DNA from: a virus | Length of the DNA stretch: 32,692 bases | Reading direction: 5' to 3' (one strand) | Virus record (IMG/VR): IMGVR_UViG_3300030098_004030 | Span: 1-32,692 of that record | In this document: piece by piece, positions 5,772 through 15,125 of the stretch | Numbering within the stretch: position 1 is the stretch's first letter | Layout of the letters: each line of letters opens with the position of its first letter | Notes under the pieces: generated by a model | Databases searched by the model: none | What the model was told of the DNA's origin: nothing | What the model saw: the letters and a program-made list of their open reading frames with translations, nothing else | Program-made: the position numbers and the translations under genes

Positions 5772-6006
5772 CTTCGGTCCCCTCGACAAGATATAAAAAT
5801 TCTAACCAGAGCTGTTCATACACTAAACCCTTTTCGTTTGCCAGTGCGCGGAGAAACCACACCATCGATATAATGTTAGGTTGATTCCGACCTTTGCACC
5901 AACAGTACACAGAGTTCGGATGCAACCCAGCAACATTCGATAAACGTTTTATTTCACCATACGATGTATGACGTAACAATAATTGTTTAAGCGGTATTTT
6001 TGGCAT
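5704..6006 (-). CDS. XRE/Cro-type helix-turn-helix regulator candidate
   Basis: 100 aa. IKRLSNVAGLHPNSVYCWCKGRNQPNIISMVWFLRAL (about residues 19-55) matches the XRE helix-turn-helix layout: recognition helix around NSVYCWCKG, followed by the conserved R-x-x-P-x-x-x-x-x-x-x-x-x-L pattern. The C-terminal third is polar and Lys/Gln-rich. The ATG at 6006 directly abuts the TAA of the upstream gene. It is unusual for a repressor-like protein to lie in the lysis end of the late operon; it could act as a late-to-early switch on the operator-rich region at 30.4-31.3 kb, which is inference. Not long enough for a CI-type repressor with a self-cleavage domain. Confidence 0.7.
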   Translation of the reverse strand: MPKIPLKQLLLRHTSYGEIKRLSNVAGLHPNSVYCWCKGRNQPNIISMVWFLRALANEKGLVYEQLWLEFLYLVEGTEDAYQKSQRWIQSKEHQNKKGNE

Positions 6007-6183
6007 TTATTTCGTAAGATCCTCTCCAATGTCATCGGCCAATACACCTAAGACATCTAGTAGATCAGATACAAGTTCAGACTTTTCATCCTGAGTAAAG
6101 CCACCCTGCGCATATCGGACCAACTTACCAATCAACGCAAAGATTTTTACCCATGATGCTGGAGTAAGATTTATCTTTCCCAT
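6007..6183 (-). CDS. Small acidic hypothetical protein, 58 aa
   Basis: MGKINLTPASWVKIFALIGKL ... GGFTQDEKSELVSDLLDVLGVLADDIGEDLTK. ATG 6183 overlaps the TAA of the preceding gene (TAATG), and its own TAA abuts the next ATG, so it is part of a tight cassette. It has an amphipathic N-terminus and an acidic helical C-terminus. Function unknown. Confidence 0.65.
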   Translation of the reverse strand: MGKINLTPASWVKIFALIGKLVRYAQGGFTQDEKSELVSDLLDVLGVLADDIGEDLTK

Positions 6184-6347
6184 TATATATCCTTATATGT
6201 ATACAGTTTCTTTCCACCTACAGATGGTTTTTTCATTCCACCCTTGCGTGGTTTTATTGTGCTGTATGCTTTCTTCTCAGCTTTCTTTTTGCCGTACATG
6301 CTACCTCCGTACTTGTTTGACATATTATTAGCGCAACCACATGACAT
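6183..6347 (-). CDS. Small Lys/Gly-rich hypothetical protein, 54 aa
   Basis: The start is placed at ATG 6347 (MSCGCANNMSNKYGGSMYGKK), with GGAG about five bases upstream. Longer in-frame starts up to 6530 would overlap the preceding gene extensively and have no SD. It is basic, with a CGC motif at the N-terminus and no membrane segment. Similar tiny MSCGC/YGGKM-type basic proteins are common in marine phage genomes; no function known to me. Confidence 0.6.
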   Translation of the reverse strand: MSCGCANNMSNKYGGSMYGKKKAEKKAYSTIKPRKGGMKKPSVGGKKLYTYKDI

Positions 6348-6351
6348 AATA

Positions 6352-6663
6352 CTATCTCCGTGTTCGTTTTTTCGCACTTGGATTCTGTGTTTTTTTGCCC
6401 TTCGGCCAAAGATCTTTGCATGCCCAATGACGAGCAGACAGTTTATCACCAGCACTATCGCAACGATGTCGTGCTCTAAAAGACTTTTTGGCAGAGTCAC
6501 TATAGTTGTGTCCATACCCTTTAGCCCCATATTTAATCAGCTTCTGACGACCAGCTTTGCAACCCAATACAACTTTTTTCTTTTTGCCATACCCAGCTTC
6601 ACCCTTACGTAAAGCTCTAGGACTGTTGCATTTCATTGCTGATTTATTTATAGATTTGGCCAT
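6352..6663 (-). CDS. DUF6321-like basic phage protein, 103 aa
   Basis: MKCNSPRALRKGEAGYGKKKKVVLGC, then KLIKYGAKGYGHNYSDSAKKSFRARHRCDSAGDKLSARHWACKDLWPKGKK. The block SFRARHxCDxAxDKxxARxWxCK (about residues 61-82) is the hallmark I associate with DUF6321 proteins from marine phages and their metagenomes. Cys12, Cys35, Cys68 and Cys82 could bind a metal. Strongly basic, so a nucleic-acid or virion role is plausible. It overlaps the holin-candidate gene by 20 bp. Family recalled, not searched. Confidence 0.65.
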   Translation of the reverse strand: MAKSINKSAMKCNSPRALRKGEAGYGKKKKVVLGCKAGRQKLIKYGAKGYGHNYSDSAKKSFRARHRCDSAGDKLSARHWACKDLWPKGKKTQNPSAKKRTRR

Positions 6664-6877
6664 CCTTTATTTCCTGTATGTCTTGGTGTATACCATCTAG
6701 TTTATCTGATAATTTGTTCATATGCTCTGCATACATAGCACGATCATCATCACAACGTTTCATCATTGTATTGATTTGAGATACATACAGCTGTGATATA
6801 TACCACAATGCAACACATGCCAATACAGTAGCGCCACCCTGACCCAAGATAAGTTCTATTATTTTTTGTCGGTTCAT
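6644..6877 (-). CDS. Holin candidate, single membrane segment plus coiled coil
   Basis: 77 aa. A hydrophobic segment at about residues 14-34 (GGATVLACVALWYISQLYVSQ) is followed by a charged helix with heptad character (MNKLSDKLDGIHQDIQEIKD). Size and topology match BhlA/UviB-type small holins, and it lies in the cassette that ends with the lysin candidate. It is the first gene after the strong terminator at 6887-6925, so it would be expressed by read-through or a promoter I could not identify. SD AGGTGA precedes ATG 6877. A spanin or other small membrane protein is the alternative. Confidence 0.5.
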   Translation of the reverse strand: MNRQKIIELILGQGGATVLACVALWYISQLYVSQINTMMKRCDDDRAMYAEHMNKLSDKLDGIHQDIQEIKDGQIYK

Positions 6878-6886
6878 ACATCACCT

Positions 6887-6925
6887 AAAAAAAGTGCCTG
6901 TTGTATAGAGGATACACAACAGGCA
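6887..6925 (-). terminator. Intrinsic terminator after the tail-fibre genes
   Basis: On the minus strand, TGCCTGTTGT (6916-6925) pairs with ACAACAGGCA (6895-6904) across an 11-nt loop and is followed by a T-run (the A-run 6887-6893 on plus). A 10-bp perfect stem plus seven Ts is strong. It separates the virion operon from the holin/regulator/lysin cassette. Confidence 0.85.
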
Positions 6926-6945
6926 ACAGGAACATAAAGGTAGGA

Positions 6946-7809
6946 TTAAGCCCAGTAGTAAATACGAATGTTTTGAGAGGACGCTGGCGCAGTTCCAAAC
7001 TCAATTCGTGATTTACCACCAGTACCTCCGGTGCGATTCAGCACAAACTGATCAACACCAGATGGAGAAGATTCAACCTGCTCAACAGCAAGACCGTTAC
7101 GGAATACCAAAACAACTTCCCAACCAGCGGGTATTGTCTCTGAGAGATCAAAGTTTGTAGCATTACCGTCTGGAGTAGCACTGTCAACGTTAGGTGCAAA
7201 TGAAACCTTAGCGGGTTCAACTGCTGCTGTTGCAAGCTGCCCAGTATCGATTCCAAGATCAGCTACTTTGAGACCCGTCGCACCTTTAGATAGAGTACTA
7301 CCATCAAGGACAAGAGAGAGATCAGATACAGCAGCAGACCCATTGTAACTGGTCATGGTCATACCACTATTGGCAGCCAATGATAAAGCATTTAGATTTG
7401 CACCAAGAGCCACACCAGATATAGTGGAGTTTGCCAGCTTCGCATTTCCAATTGCAGAGTCAGCAATGTACAGACCATCAGCATCTTTGGTAATAGATCC
7501 ACCTGACTCAGACTTTACTTTGACATCAAGTTTATTAGATGTGAACTGAAGACCCGGGTTTGTAGCAAGATCAGCAGATATAACATTTGATCCATCGATG
7601 GCAATACCGTCACCACCTGTGTAGGTCTCAACCTGTCCATCAACATATGCCTTAATGGCAGCAGCAGAAGCAAGTTTAGATGCGCCCCCAGACAATGAGG
7701 TTTCGATATCAGATGATTTAATTTTTGCATACGCAACGCAACCAGTGGCCAGCTTGTCCTCATTGATAATCGAATCAACAAGCTGATTGGTAACCAATTG
7801 TATAGTCAT
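6946..7809 (-). CDS. Tail-fibre-like virion protein, 287 aa
   Basis: Begins TIQLVTNQLVDSIINEDKLATGCVAYAKIKSSDIETSLSG and continues as repeated short beta-rich units with LADLxIxTGQLATAAVxPAKV and TISGVALGANLNALS patterns, typical of fibrous tail appendages. The C-terminal 80 residues (ATNFDLSETIPAGWEVVLVFRNGLAVEQ ... IRIYYWA) form a probable separate beta domain that also appears in the next-upstream gene. Low in Cys and charged residues. SD AGGAGA precedes ATG 7809 and overlaps the stop region of the upstream gene. Last virion gene before the terminator, a usual position for receptor-binding fibres. Receptor specificity cannot be inferred. Confidence 0.65.
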   Translation of the reverse strand: MTIQLVTNQLVDSIINEDKLATGCVAYAKIKSSDIETSLSGGASKLASAAAIKAYVDGQVETYTGGDGIAIDGSNVISADLATNPGLQFTSNKLDVKVKSESGGSITKDADGLYIADSAIGNAKLANSTISGVALGANLNALSLAANSGMTMTSYNGSAAVSDLSLVLDGSTLSKGATGLKVADLGIDTGQLATAAVEPAKVSFAPNVDSATPDGNATNFDLSETIPAGWEVVLVFRNGLAVEQVESSPSGVDQFVLNRTGGTGGKSRIEFGTAPASSQNIRIYYWA

Positions 7810-7818
7810 TTTATTCTC

Positions 7819-8088
7819 CTATAGAGGTTTATATACTGCAACCAATGTACTTCCATTAGGTGCAATAAACTGTGTTGTAAAGGTTTTGGCATTGACGACA
7901 GTTATTTCCACACCTGTACGTTGCCTCACCCCATTCCAATATATCACGATGCTGGTCGTATCAAAAGCAGAGGCAGTAACGAATGTTTGTGTAACACCAT
8001 TGATTTGTGACGAGACATCTTCTTCTTGCAGACCTGATCCAAACGTACCCTCTGATCCAAACGCATCGACATTAGATGATATGGGCAT
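7819..8088 (-). CDS. Small beta-domain tail appendage protein, 89 aa
   Basis: The start is taken at ATG 8088 (MPISSNVDAFGSEGT), which overlaps the stop of the upstream gene (TGATG) and has a strong SD (GGAGG) five bases before it; an upstream GTG at 8100 is less likely. The body (GVTQTFVTASAFDTTSIVIYWNGVRQ ... FIAPNGSTLVAVYKPL) resembles the C-terminal domain of the neighbouring 287-aa fibre: the same NGV/NGL turn and terminal aromatic strand. Probably a fibre tip or small virion decoration. Confidence 0.6.
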   Translation of the reverse strand: MPISSNVDAFGSEGTFGSGLQEEDVSSQINGVTQTFVTASAFDTTSIVIYWNGVRQRTGVEITVVNAKTFTTQFIAPNGSTLVAVYKPL

Positions 8089-8468
8089 CACACCCTCCAC
8101 GTTATTTTAATCTGACGCACATTAACTGTACCTGTATCAGTCTTTACCCAAACCTTACTGGGCCACGTATCTGCTACATCTATTTCGATTTTAATCACTG
8201 AGCTGGTCTTAGATGGTGTAGTGATACCCAAAGCCAACCCAACCTGAGTATCACCTATTATACATTTATCACCATCTTCATCTTCTGTGACTCGTACTGT
8301 TAACGTGTTTGCTGATACCTTGCTATCACAAAAAATCCATAGAGCAGATAAAGTGCCAGCCAATATAGGCACACTGCGTATTTCTCTAACAGTTGGTTGT
8401 ATCTCAAAGCTGGTCCAGTCCGTATCCACCTCTGCATCAAAGTGCTCTACAATTTTGTAATGTTCCAT
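8088..8468 (-). CDS. Beta-rich virion-associated protein, 126 aa
   Basis: MEHYKIVEHFDAEVDTDWTSFEI ... WVKTDTGTVNVRQIKITWRV: alternating hydrophobic/polar strands and no membrane or catalytic motif, consistent with a small beta-sandwich virion protein. Its ATG overlaps the stop of the 2218-aa gene (TAATG) and its TGA overlaps the next start, so it is co-translated with the fibre genes. Exact location in the particle unknown. Confidence 0.6.
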   Translation of the reverse strand: MEHYKIVEHFDAEVDTDWTSFEIQPTVREIRSVPILAGTLSALWIFCDSKVSANTLTVRVTEDEDGDKCIIGDTQVGLALGITTPSKTSSVIKIEIDVADTWPSKVWVKTDTGTVNVRQIKITWRV

Positions 8469-11400
8469 TAGTTTGCCGATTTCTCTAGATCATTCAGTAA
8501 ACGTAACCCATCCTGTAAATTTCTCATTATTACTCGATCTTTATCTTTTGCCTTTGTAGGTGTAACCAGCCCTAACATATAGAGTCCCCACAATCCTTCG
8601 CGTAACTCAGTGACATCGATATCTACATCAACAGGTAAATCCTTTTGTATGGTAGCACCTTTCAAATACCGTGCTGTTGTAGGTATTGTACGTTGTCCTA
8701 CAGGCTGCTGTTCTCTATAAGGTACAACATATTTAAAGGTAGGAACTTTTGTTCCTCGAGGAGTAGCCAACATCTGAGCTTTGTAATAATCTCTCCAGTT
8801 ACGTGTCATTGCTCCATAGTACGGTGTCTGTTGTAAACCTAACTCTACAGCTAAACTAAACGATGCCATACCAATCAAACGATGTTTAAGGTAACGCATG
8901 TAACCCTTATTACCTGCTGTTCCCTTTCTAAATGTATAGTACTTTCCGGGTTCCCCATCTTTACCCAATGTCATAGGTCGTGCAGGACTAACATAATTCA
9001 TCTCAACCAGATCATACATCTGTATTACCTCATCAAGCATCCCCTGTTGTTCAGCAGCAAAGATTAACTCTGATGGAAACTGACGTATACGTCTACCTCC
9101 TGAAGCTGCGCGTATACGTTCGAACAACGTGTCAAATAAAGGATTAGATTCAGCAGTTTTTAAACCCGATGACAAGATAGCATCAAACAATACATCCTCA
9201 TAAATCATATCCTTTCTGCCTGTGCCTGATATATCAGTGGCTATATTCATTGACAGCAATGCAGATGTACTCATAAGATCAAACATCTGCATCAATGGAT
9301 TAGGTGGACCAGACAAATAAATATCTTTTTTGTCTACCGACCCTGCAAATATATTAAACATACGACCACGTTGATCATCTGTATACCCGACAACATCTTC
9401 AGCCATAGCCTGAGCCAAGCTATTCTGTGCTCTCAATACCCTAGGTGCAGTACCACCACGTGCAAATGAGTTCAATGTTTCAACACCCATTGTACGCATG
9501 AACGCATAGAAGTATATATACCGTGCAATGTACTGTCGTTCAAAGCTACTCAATGAGGTATAGTCCAGCATCGATCTCTTTGCTAGGTCAGCTGCCTGCT
9601 TGACTGTAGCTCCCTCTTTCAAACTCTCTACAAATACAAACTGTCTAAGCTCTGCATCCTGTACCATTGCAATACGAGCCAGATAGTTTGTTTTTGTAGG
9701 GTTCAGTACATCAACAATTTTTGCGGGTACACCCTTCATTGTTCCATCTGGTTTTATTCCTACCAAATCTAAGAGCTCTTTGTACTCTTGGTCATAAAAC
9801 TCTATCGATGATCTACTGTACTGTATACCATAGGTGTCTGTTAAATCTCTCAACTCCTTTGCGGTATAGTTTCGACCTGCATTGCTTTTATTGGCAAAGA
9901 TAATAATCTCATCGTCGGGTGCATGTAGGTAACGAGTACTGTCAAACCACCCCTTATATCCACGATTCTTTACCAACACACGATCAGCCAAGCTGGCCAA
10001 TCCCATACCGGCTGACAGTCCTGTAAACTTTATCGCTTGCTTCAGGTTTGTACCACCATACCCAATAGTCGCACCCCATATTACAGGAGCAGTCAAACGG
10101 TTGAACCCTAGAAAACGTGTAGTCGGAAGCCCAATACCATACAACATATTGGCTGTTGATAGTCGTCGAGCCTGAGATAAAAGGTAATCCGCTGCATACA
10201 ATACATTATATCCTGCACTGGTTACCGGCTGCATCCGTGTAGCCATCTGCTGTAGTCGCTCACTAAATGCTGCCTCTTTAAAACGTGTCATGATTCGCGG
10301 TATAAGATCACTGGTAATGTCACCATACAACAAAGCCATGTTTGTTTTGCCCAAGTAATCAATAGTCGGCTTCATGTTGCGTAGGTTATTGGCCAGTATA
10401 TCCTCACTCAAACCAAAACGACTCATGTAATTGTGTAGGTACATCATCTGTTGACCAAATATGCCTGTGCTTTTACCCTCTGCACTACCTATCATCTGCA
10501 ATAAGTATTCTTTTTGTAGCCGTGTAATAACCTCGGGAAGCTCTTTTATAGCATCATCAAGCAGTTTTTGTGCCTTGACATCGGGAATATCAACGCGTGT
10601 TATTTTATCTTTAAACCTAGCCAATATACGCAGTGATCGATTCTGTATGTTTTCAAACGTATTTGTTTTTAGTATTCCATTATTAACTAGGTTTGTTAAG
10701 TATTGGCTCATGTCCACATTGGTAGATCCATTCTTAACCATCTGTCCTAGGTAGCCATTTAAAAACTTACGTTGCTGATCTCTGCCTGATAGCCTCCAGA
10801 CATCTTTCATTACACCATCAAACAAAATTTCTTTAATGGTATCTAACAATGTATCAACCTGCAACTGGGTCACCTTGCCTTGATTCACAGAGAATCGTAA
10901 CAACATATTTATTTCATTCTCCAGTAGTCCAGACATAGCCTCTACATTCTCTAATCCGGGGGTCCCCTGATTCATACGATTTAGATTTATCAACATGTCA
11001 GGTTGCTCGAGCATAAACTGTTTTATTGCTCGATCTACATTCTGTGTACGTTGTATGTCATTCATCATCTCAATAAGAGGATAATTAAAATCTTCTCCTA
11101 CCAGTCCAGCCCTCAATCCATAAGGCTTTAAATATGGAATCTGAGTTTTGATGTTGTTAATAACTGCTTCAACATTAGCTGGGGTAAATGCCAATACATT
11201 ATCTGGCTCATAAAATGCCTTATTTGTATCCTTACGTATAACATCTCTAAATATATTAGGGTCGATGTCATCAATGTCTCGCAGTGGCTGTACCCACTTT
11301 GTTACAGGTTTCGTAAAGACTTTCTTAATAATGTTTTCCCACAGTTGTGCACGATATATACTGTTGACATACTGCTGCATATTAGCTTCAACATCATCTA

Positions 11401-14400
11401 TGACCGTCATCAAATCATCGTAACTCTCACCTATACCCTGCTGCTTTAAAAAGTCATTGACGTTCTTTCTGCCATACTTTTCGCTTAACTGAGATAGCTT
11501 ACGTTCTCTGGCAAACTGTTTACTTTTACGTTCCTGCTTTGCTTCTTCTCTAGTTACACGTTCAGTTGTAGTAGCCTGCAAACGAGATACTTGATCTTCA
11601 ATTTCATCATTGATACGTAAGATTTCTTCTTGCTTTTTTCTTTTTAAACGATCTAATAATTCATCTGTATCTTTTTTTACACGAGCAATTCTATTACGTA
11701 TTTCTTCTTCTTTAAGATCAATACGTTTCTTTTGTTGAGGTGTAAGATTTCTTCTTGCAAGTTTATCTTGTGCATCTTTAATCAAAGGACCATACTTTTT
11801 ATCTGCCTCTTTTAATTTTTTTTGATAACGATTCTCTATTTTTTGTGCCTGTACATTATATGCACTTTGTAATTTATTGCGTTGCGCTTGTATCTTTTTA
11901 TTTTCAGCTACAAATTTAGAATCTTTAAACTGTAACTTTTCTAATTTTTCATCAAGTTTATCATCGAGCTTATCTAATAGTTTATTCCTGTTTGCCTCTA
12001 AAGTTATTTTTCGATTTTCATATCTACGTTCTATACGTTTTAATTGATTCGATAATAAACTATCTTCTAACTTTTGTACAGATTGTGTACCTTTAGATTG
12101 TGTTTTAGCAATGCGCTCTGCATACAACGTTTCTTTTTTTTGTATTTGTTCAAGTTTATTTTGCTGTATTTTATTTAACTGTTGTCTTTTCTTTTGTGTA
12201 AACTGTTGTAGCTTTTCTTGTTGTTGAGCTTTTAATCCTTCAACTTGTCCTACAGTTTGTTGTCGCAGCTCTGGAGCAACACCCATACGTTGACGGGTAG
12301 CCATATCCTCTGCCCTACCAAGCTGTTGTGCTACATCTAGCTGTACATATTCTTCTATTGTTTTATGGTATGCTTCCACCTTCGCTTGAGGAGTAGCTGC
12401 TTGACGCACCTCATTCTCCAAACGACTACGCACCTGCTTAAACGATGCCTCCTGAGCAATACGTATTTCACTTTGTAGTCTGTATAAAGGTACAGGTAAC
12501 ATCTCCTTAGCAAACATTTTATTGTATACATTAGCTGCAATACCCTGTTTACCACCACGCAATTGCTTTACTGCATTGACCATACCCTGTAGTTGTATAG
12601 CAAAAGACCCACGTTCTTTTGTAGGACCGATTAATGTTGACCGTGCTGCACCTCGAAGTGTGGCCAACTCTCCAGTCAATGTACCAGACTTTAGCTTTAC
12701 ACCATTTAAAAATTGTATACCCAGCTCACCAGAGATAATGTTTTCAAGGGCTTGATACTCAATGCCTGTCAAAGCATCAGTAGCCTTTAGTGCACCCTGA
12801 GCAGCCTGCTCAATCTTAGCCAACAACTGTTGTGGTAACTGCACCCCACTAAACTTTGTGTAGTTTATTAAAGACTCTGCTGCTTTCTTTGTAGGTGTGT
12901 ACCGTAACTCTTTACCAACTACCTGTGCCTGAGTATCAAGTAAACGTGCTTTCTGTTTTTGATGTCGGTTAAAAGCTGGAGTCATGCGACCCGTACTGGT
13001 CTGTACACTCTTTAAAGGTACAGCAACCGTGCCACCAATATCGATAAAGTCATCAGGTATATTCTTTAAAAAGTTATCCCTCAATACAGATGCCACAGCA
13101 TTACGTACAGATTCATACACCACTCGCGGTGACTGTTTTAATAGTGTTGTGCCTACTGTTTTACCTAAACCAGCATCTTCTAAAACCTTTAAACTCTTTC
13201 CTAATCCCTCAAGTTCAAAAGGTTTTAAACCTTCTGTCTGAGATTTTTGTAATAATTGTTTTGTTCGTTGTGCAATTGCCATTAAATTTTTGTCAGGAAC
13301 TATGCCTAAATAATGATCAATTTGGTCAGGAGATATGCCTAAAGAATGATCAACTTGAATAAGATTGATCTTATCCCAATCTATATTACGCAATAAAGCA
13401 CTACGCACACTTCTGTTTATGACATCTGCATCAAACGTAGGTGTTACACCTGTACGAATACTTTTAACTGTATCGTTTGCTATGTCTGTAGATCGACGTA
13501 AAGATGGTATATCTGCATCTATTGCCTTTTCAATTTGATTTACAAATGGGCGTATTTTAACTAGTGCATCATCAACCTTTATACCTTTACCAATAAAGTT
13601 TGTAATAAAAGGAGAGTTCGGTATCTTTATATCAGACAGTTTAATAAATGATTCACCAAGAGATTTCATTTTTTGTATAACAACTTCTAATGCTTTTACA
13701 GACCCATATATATCACCAATCGTTTCTGCTGTCTTAGATCGTAATGTTTGACGAGATAATAAACCGCCCTCCTTTACAATCTCCTTTTCAATTTGTTTTG
13801 CAGATAAACCTTCGTCAACACTCTTCAATGCCTTATCCAGTTCAGCTTTATGTCCATGATAACGTATTGATTCCAATGGCTCAGAGATAAGCTGACCAGC
13901 TTTTTGTAGCTTACCTGACTGGCGAGCTTTACCAGCTACCTGTAAACCTTTACCGACTACACGTGCCACATCTGATGCTACACCCACTGGAGTTATCCGT
14001 ATACCCAACTCAGGCAACAACGATAAACCCATAGACTGATATGTACCCTGCGTTCCAAAACCCAGTAACCCATCATTTTGTGTATCAGCTGGGGCTAACT
14101 GTGCCTGCATCTGCTGAAACACACCCTGCCCTGTAGCTAGGTTTGTAAGAAACTGTCCCATTCCGGGTGCATCTATTTGGGTCTCCTGATACCCAGCCCC
14201 TTTACGCGTACTGGGAGGAGCACCTGTCATGCTGCCTATTAGGTCTTGAGTCTCTTTTACTATGGGTGCAACTGTCGCACTACCACTCATTAGCATGCGG
14301 AAACCCCAACCCAAGTTTGTCTCAGGCATATACCCAGCTTCTTGTATTATGGCATACTGAGGATCTTCTTCAAACTCTTGCTCGAGCTGTGCAATCTCAC

Positions 14401-15124
14401 GAGGTATGTCGTATTTACGTTGCTGTCGTCTGCGCTCTGCCTCCATCATACCACGGGCAGCCTCGGGCGATATACCAGACACACCAGTAAATCCTCTTGG
14501 CCCCTTCAACTCAGTCTCTAATCGTTTATACTCTCGTCGTAACTGTTCTATCTTTTCTTGTTTTGGCCCTGTCTTTATTTTATATTCTGGTGCAAAAGCA
14601 ATCTGTCTCTTAAGAGCCTCAAAAGCAAACTCACTAGGAGTCGCCTTACGTACCTCATTGGTCTGAGAATCAAGTACCAATCCCTTTACTGGGTCCACTA
14701 TTGTTGACAGTCCCCATGATGGTCTACCGCCCGATGTACCGATCTCTCCTGTTTTATATAGCTCTGGCCTAACACGTCTACGTAGCTGCTCTTGTGCTCT
14801 CTCTACGGCTGCTTCATCAAGCGATATAAAACCTTTGGGTTTACCCTGTTGTTCTGCTTTCTGTATCTTTGCTGCTTCTTTATAGACATATGGAGACTCA
14901 CCACGTAAAGCAGTACGCAATTCATATTGAGCCTGACGTTTCTCTTGCTCAGTTACAGGAGTAGCGCGTACCTCTTGATCATACATAAACTGTAGTTTAT
15001 TTTCAAGTTTACCTAGCTTTACCAAATAATCTGCGGATTGTATCTCACCCTTATTAAACTTTTCATTCAGCTTGCGTATATCTTCTTGGAGCTTGAAAAT
15101 ACTTGTCTTAGGTACAGGAGCCAT
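8468..15124 (-). CDS. Giant internal virion / DNA-ejection protein, 2218 aa
   Basis: One uninterrupted frame covers about a fifth of the genome. The N-terminal region is helical (EDIRKLNEKFNKGEIQSADYLVKLGKLENKL). A Lys/Glu/Gln-rich coiled coil spans roughly residues 955-1210. Gly/Ala-rich hydrophobic stretches occur near residues 1675-1715, which could insert in membrane. The region near 1850-1881 (AKRSMLDYTSLSSFERQY...YFYAFMR) resembles the LPD38-type motif of large polyvalent phage proteins. With the two helical genes upstream it forms a T7 gp14-gp15-gp16-like ejection set, though nearly twice the length of T7 gp16. No lysozyme/transglycosylase signature was recognised. Transferred into the host with DNA is the likely role, inferred from context. 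Confidence 0.75.
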   Translation of the reverse strand: MAPVPKTSIFKLQEDIRKLNEKFNKGEIQSADYLVKLGKLENKLQFMYDQEVRATPVTEQEKRQAQYELRTALRGESPYVYKEAAKIQKAEQQGKPKGFISLDEAAVERAQEQLRRRVRPELYKTGEIGTSGGRPSWGLSTIVDPVKGLVLDSQTNEVRKATPSEFAFEALKRQIAFAPEYKIKTGPKQEKIEQLRREYKRLETELKGPRGFTGVSGISPEAARGMMEAERRRQQRKYDIPREIAQLEQEFEEDPQYAIIQEAGYMPETNLGWGFRMLMSGSATVAPIVKETQDLIGSMTGAPPSTRKGAGYQETQIDAPGMGQFLTNLATGQGVFQQMQAQLAPADTQNDGLLGFGTQGTYQSMGLSLLPELGIRITPVGVASDVARVVGKGLQVAGKARQSGKLQKAGQLISEPLESIRYHGHKAELDKALKSVDEGLSAKQIEKEIVKEGGLLSRQTLRSKTAETIGDIYGSVKALEVVIQKMKSLGESFIKLSDIKIPNSPFITNFIGKGIKVDDALVKIRPFVNQIEKAIDADIPSLRRSTDIANDTVKSIRTGVTPTFDADVINRSVRSALLRNIDWDKINLIQVDHSLGISPDQIDHYLGIVPDKNLMAIAQRTKQLLQKSQTEGLKPFELEGLGKSLKVLEDAGLGKTVGTTLLKQSPRVVYESVRNAVASVLRDNFLKNIPDDFIDIGGTVAVPLKSVQTSTGRMTPAFNRHQKQKARLLDTQAQVVGKELRYTPTKKAAESLINYTKFSGVQLPQQLLAKIEQAAQGALKATDALTGIEYQALENIISGELGIQFLNGVKLKSGTLTGELATLRGAARSTLIGPTKERGSFAIQLQGMVNAVKQLRGGKQGIAANVYNKMFAKEMLPVPLYRLQSEIRIAQEASFKQVRSRLENEVRQAATPQAKVEAYHKTIEEYVQLDVAQQLGRAEDMATRQRMGVAPELRQQTVGQVEGLKAQQQEKLQQFTQKKRQQLNKIQQNKLEQIQKKETLYAERIAKTQSKGTQSVQKLEDSLLSNQLKRIERRYENRKITLEANRNKLLDKLDDKLDEKLEKLQFKDSKFVAENKKIQAQRNKLQSAYNVQAQKIENRYQKKLKEADKKYGPLIKDAQDKLARRNLTPQQKKRIDLKEEEIRNRIARVKKDTDELLDRLKRKKQEEILRINDEIEDQVSRLQATTTERVTREEAKQERKSKQFARERKLSQLSEKYGRKNVNDFLKQQGIGESYDDLMTVIDDVEANMQQYVNSIYRAQLWENIIKKVFTKPVTKWVQPLRDIDDIDPNIFRDVIRKDTNKAFYEPDNVLAFTPANVEAVINNIKTQIPYLKPYGLRAGLVGEDFNYPLIEMMNDIQRTQNVDRAIKQFMLEQPDMLINLNRMNQGTPGLENVEAMSGLLENEINMLLRFSVNQGKVTQLQVDTLLDTIKEILFDGVMKDVWRLSGRDQQRKFLNGYLGQMVKNGSTNVDMSQYLTNLVNNGILKTNTFENIQNRSLRILARFKDKITRVDIPDVKAQKLLDDAIKELPEVITRLQKEYLLQMIGSAEGKSTGIFGQQMMYLHNYMSRFGLSEDILANNLRNMKPTIDYLGKTNMALLYGDITSDLIPRIMTRFKEAAFSERLQQMATRMQPVTSAGYNVLYAADYLLSQARRLSTANMLYGIGLPTTRFLGFNRLTAPVIWGATIGYGGTNLKQAIKFTGLSAGMGLASLADRVLVKNRGYKGWFDSTRYLHAPDDEIIIFANKSNAGRNYTAKELRDLTDTYGIQYSRSSIEFYDQEYKELLDLVGIKPDGTMKGVPAKIVDVLNPTKTNYLARIAMVQDAELRQFVFVESLKEGATVKQAADLAKRSMLDYTSLSSFERQYIARYIYFYAFMRTMGVETLNSFARGGTAPRVLRAQNSLAQAMAEDVVGYTDDQRGRMFNIFAGSVDKKDIYLSGPPNPLMQMFDLMSTSALLSMNIATDISGTGRKDMIYEDVLFDAILSSGLKTAESNPLFDTLFERIRAASGGRRIRQFPSELIFAAEQQGMLDEVIQMYDLVEMNYVSPARPMTLGKDGEPGKYYTFRKGTAGNKGYMRYLKHRLIGMASFSLAVELGLQQTPYYGAMTRNWRDYYKAQMLATPRGTKVPTFKYVVPYREQQPVGQRTIPTTARYLKGATIQKDLPVDVDIDVTELREGLWGLYMLGLVTPTKAKDKDRVIMRNLQDGLRLLNDLEKSAN

Positions 15125-15125
15125 G

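Noticed and set aside
6244-6612. Hydrophobic plus-strand frame resembling a membrane protein
   Set aside because: It is the complement of two Lys-rich minus-strand genes; Lys codons read as Phe/Leu on the other strand.
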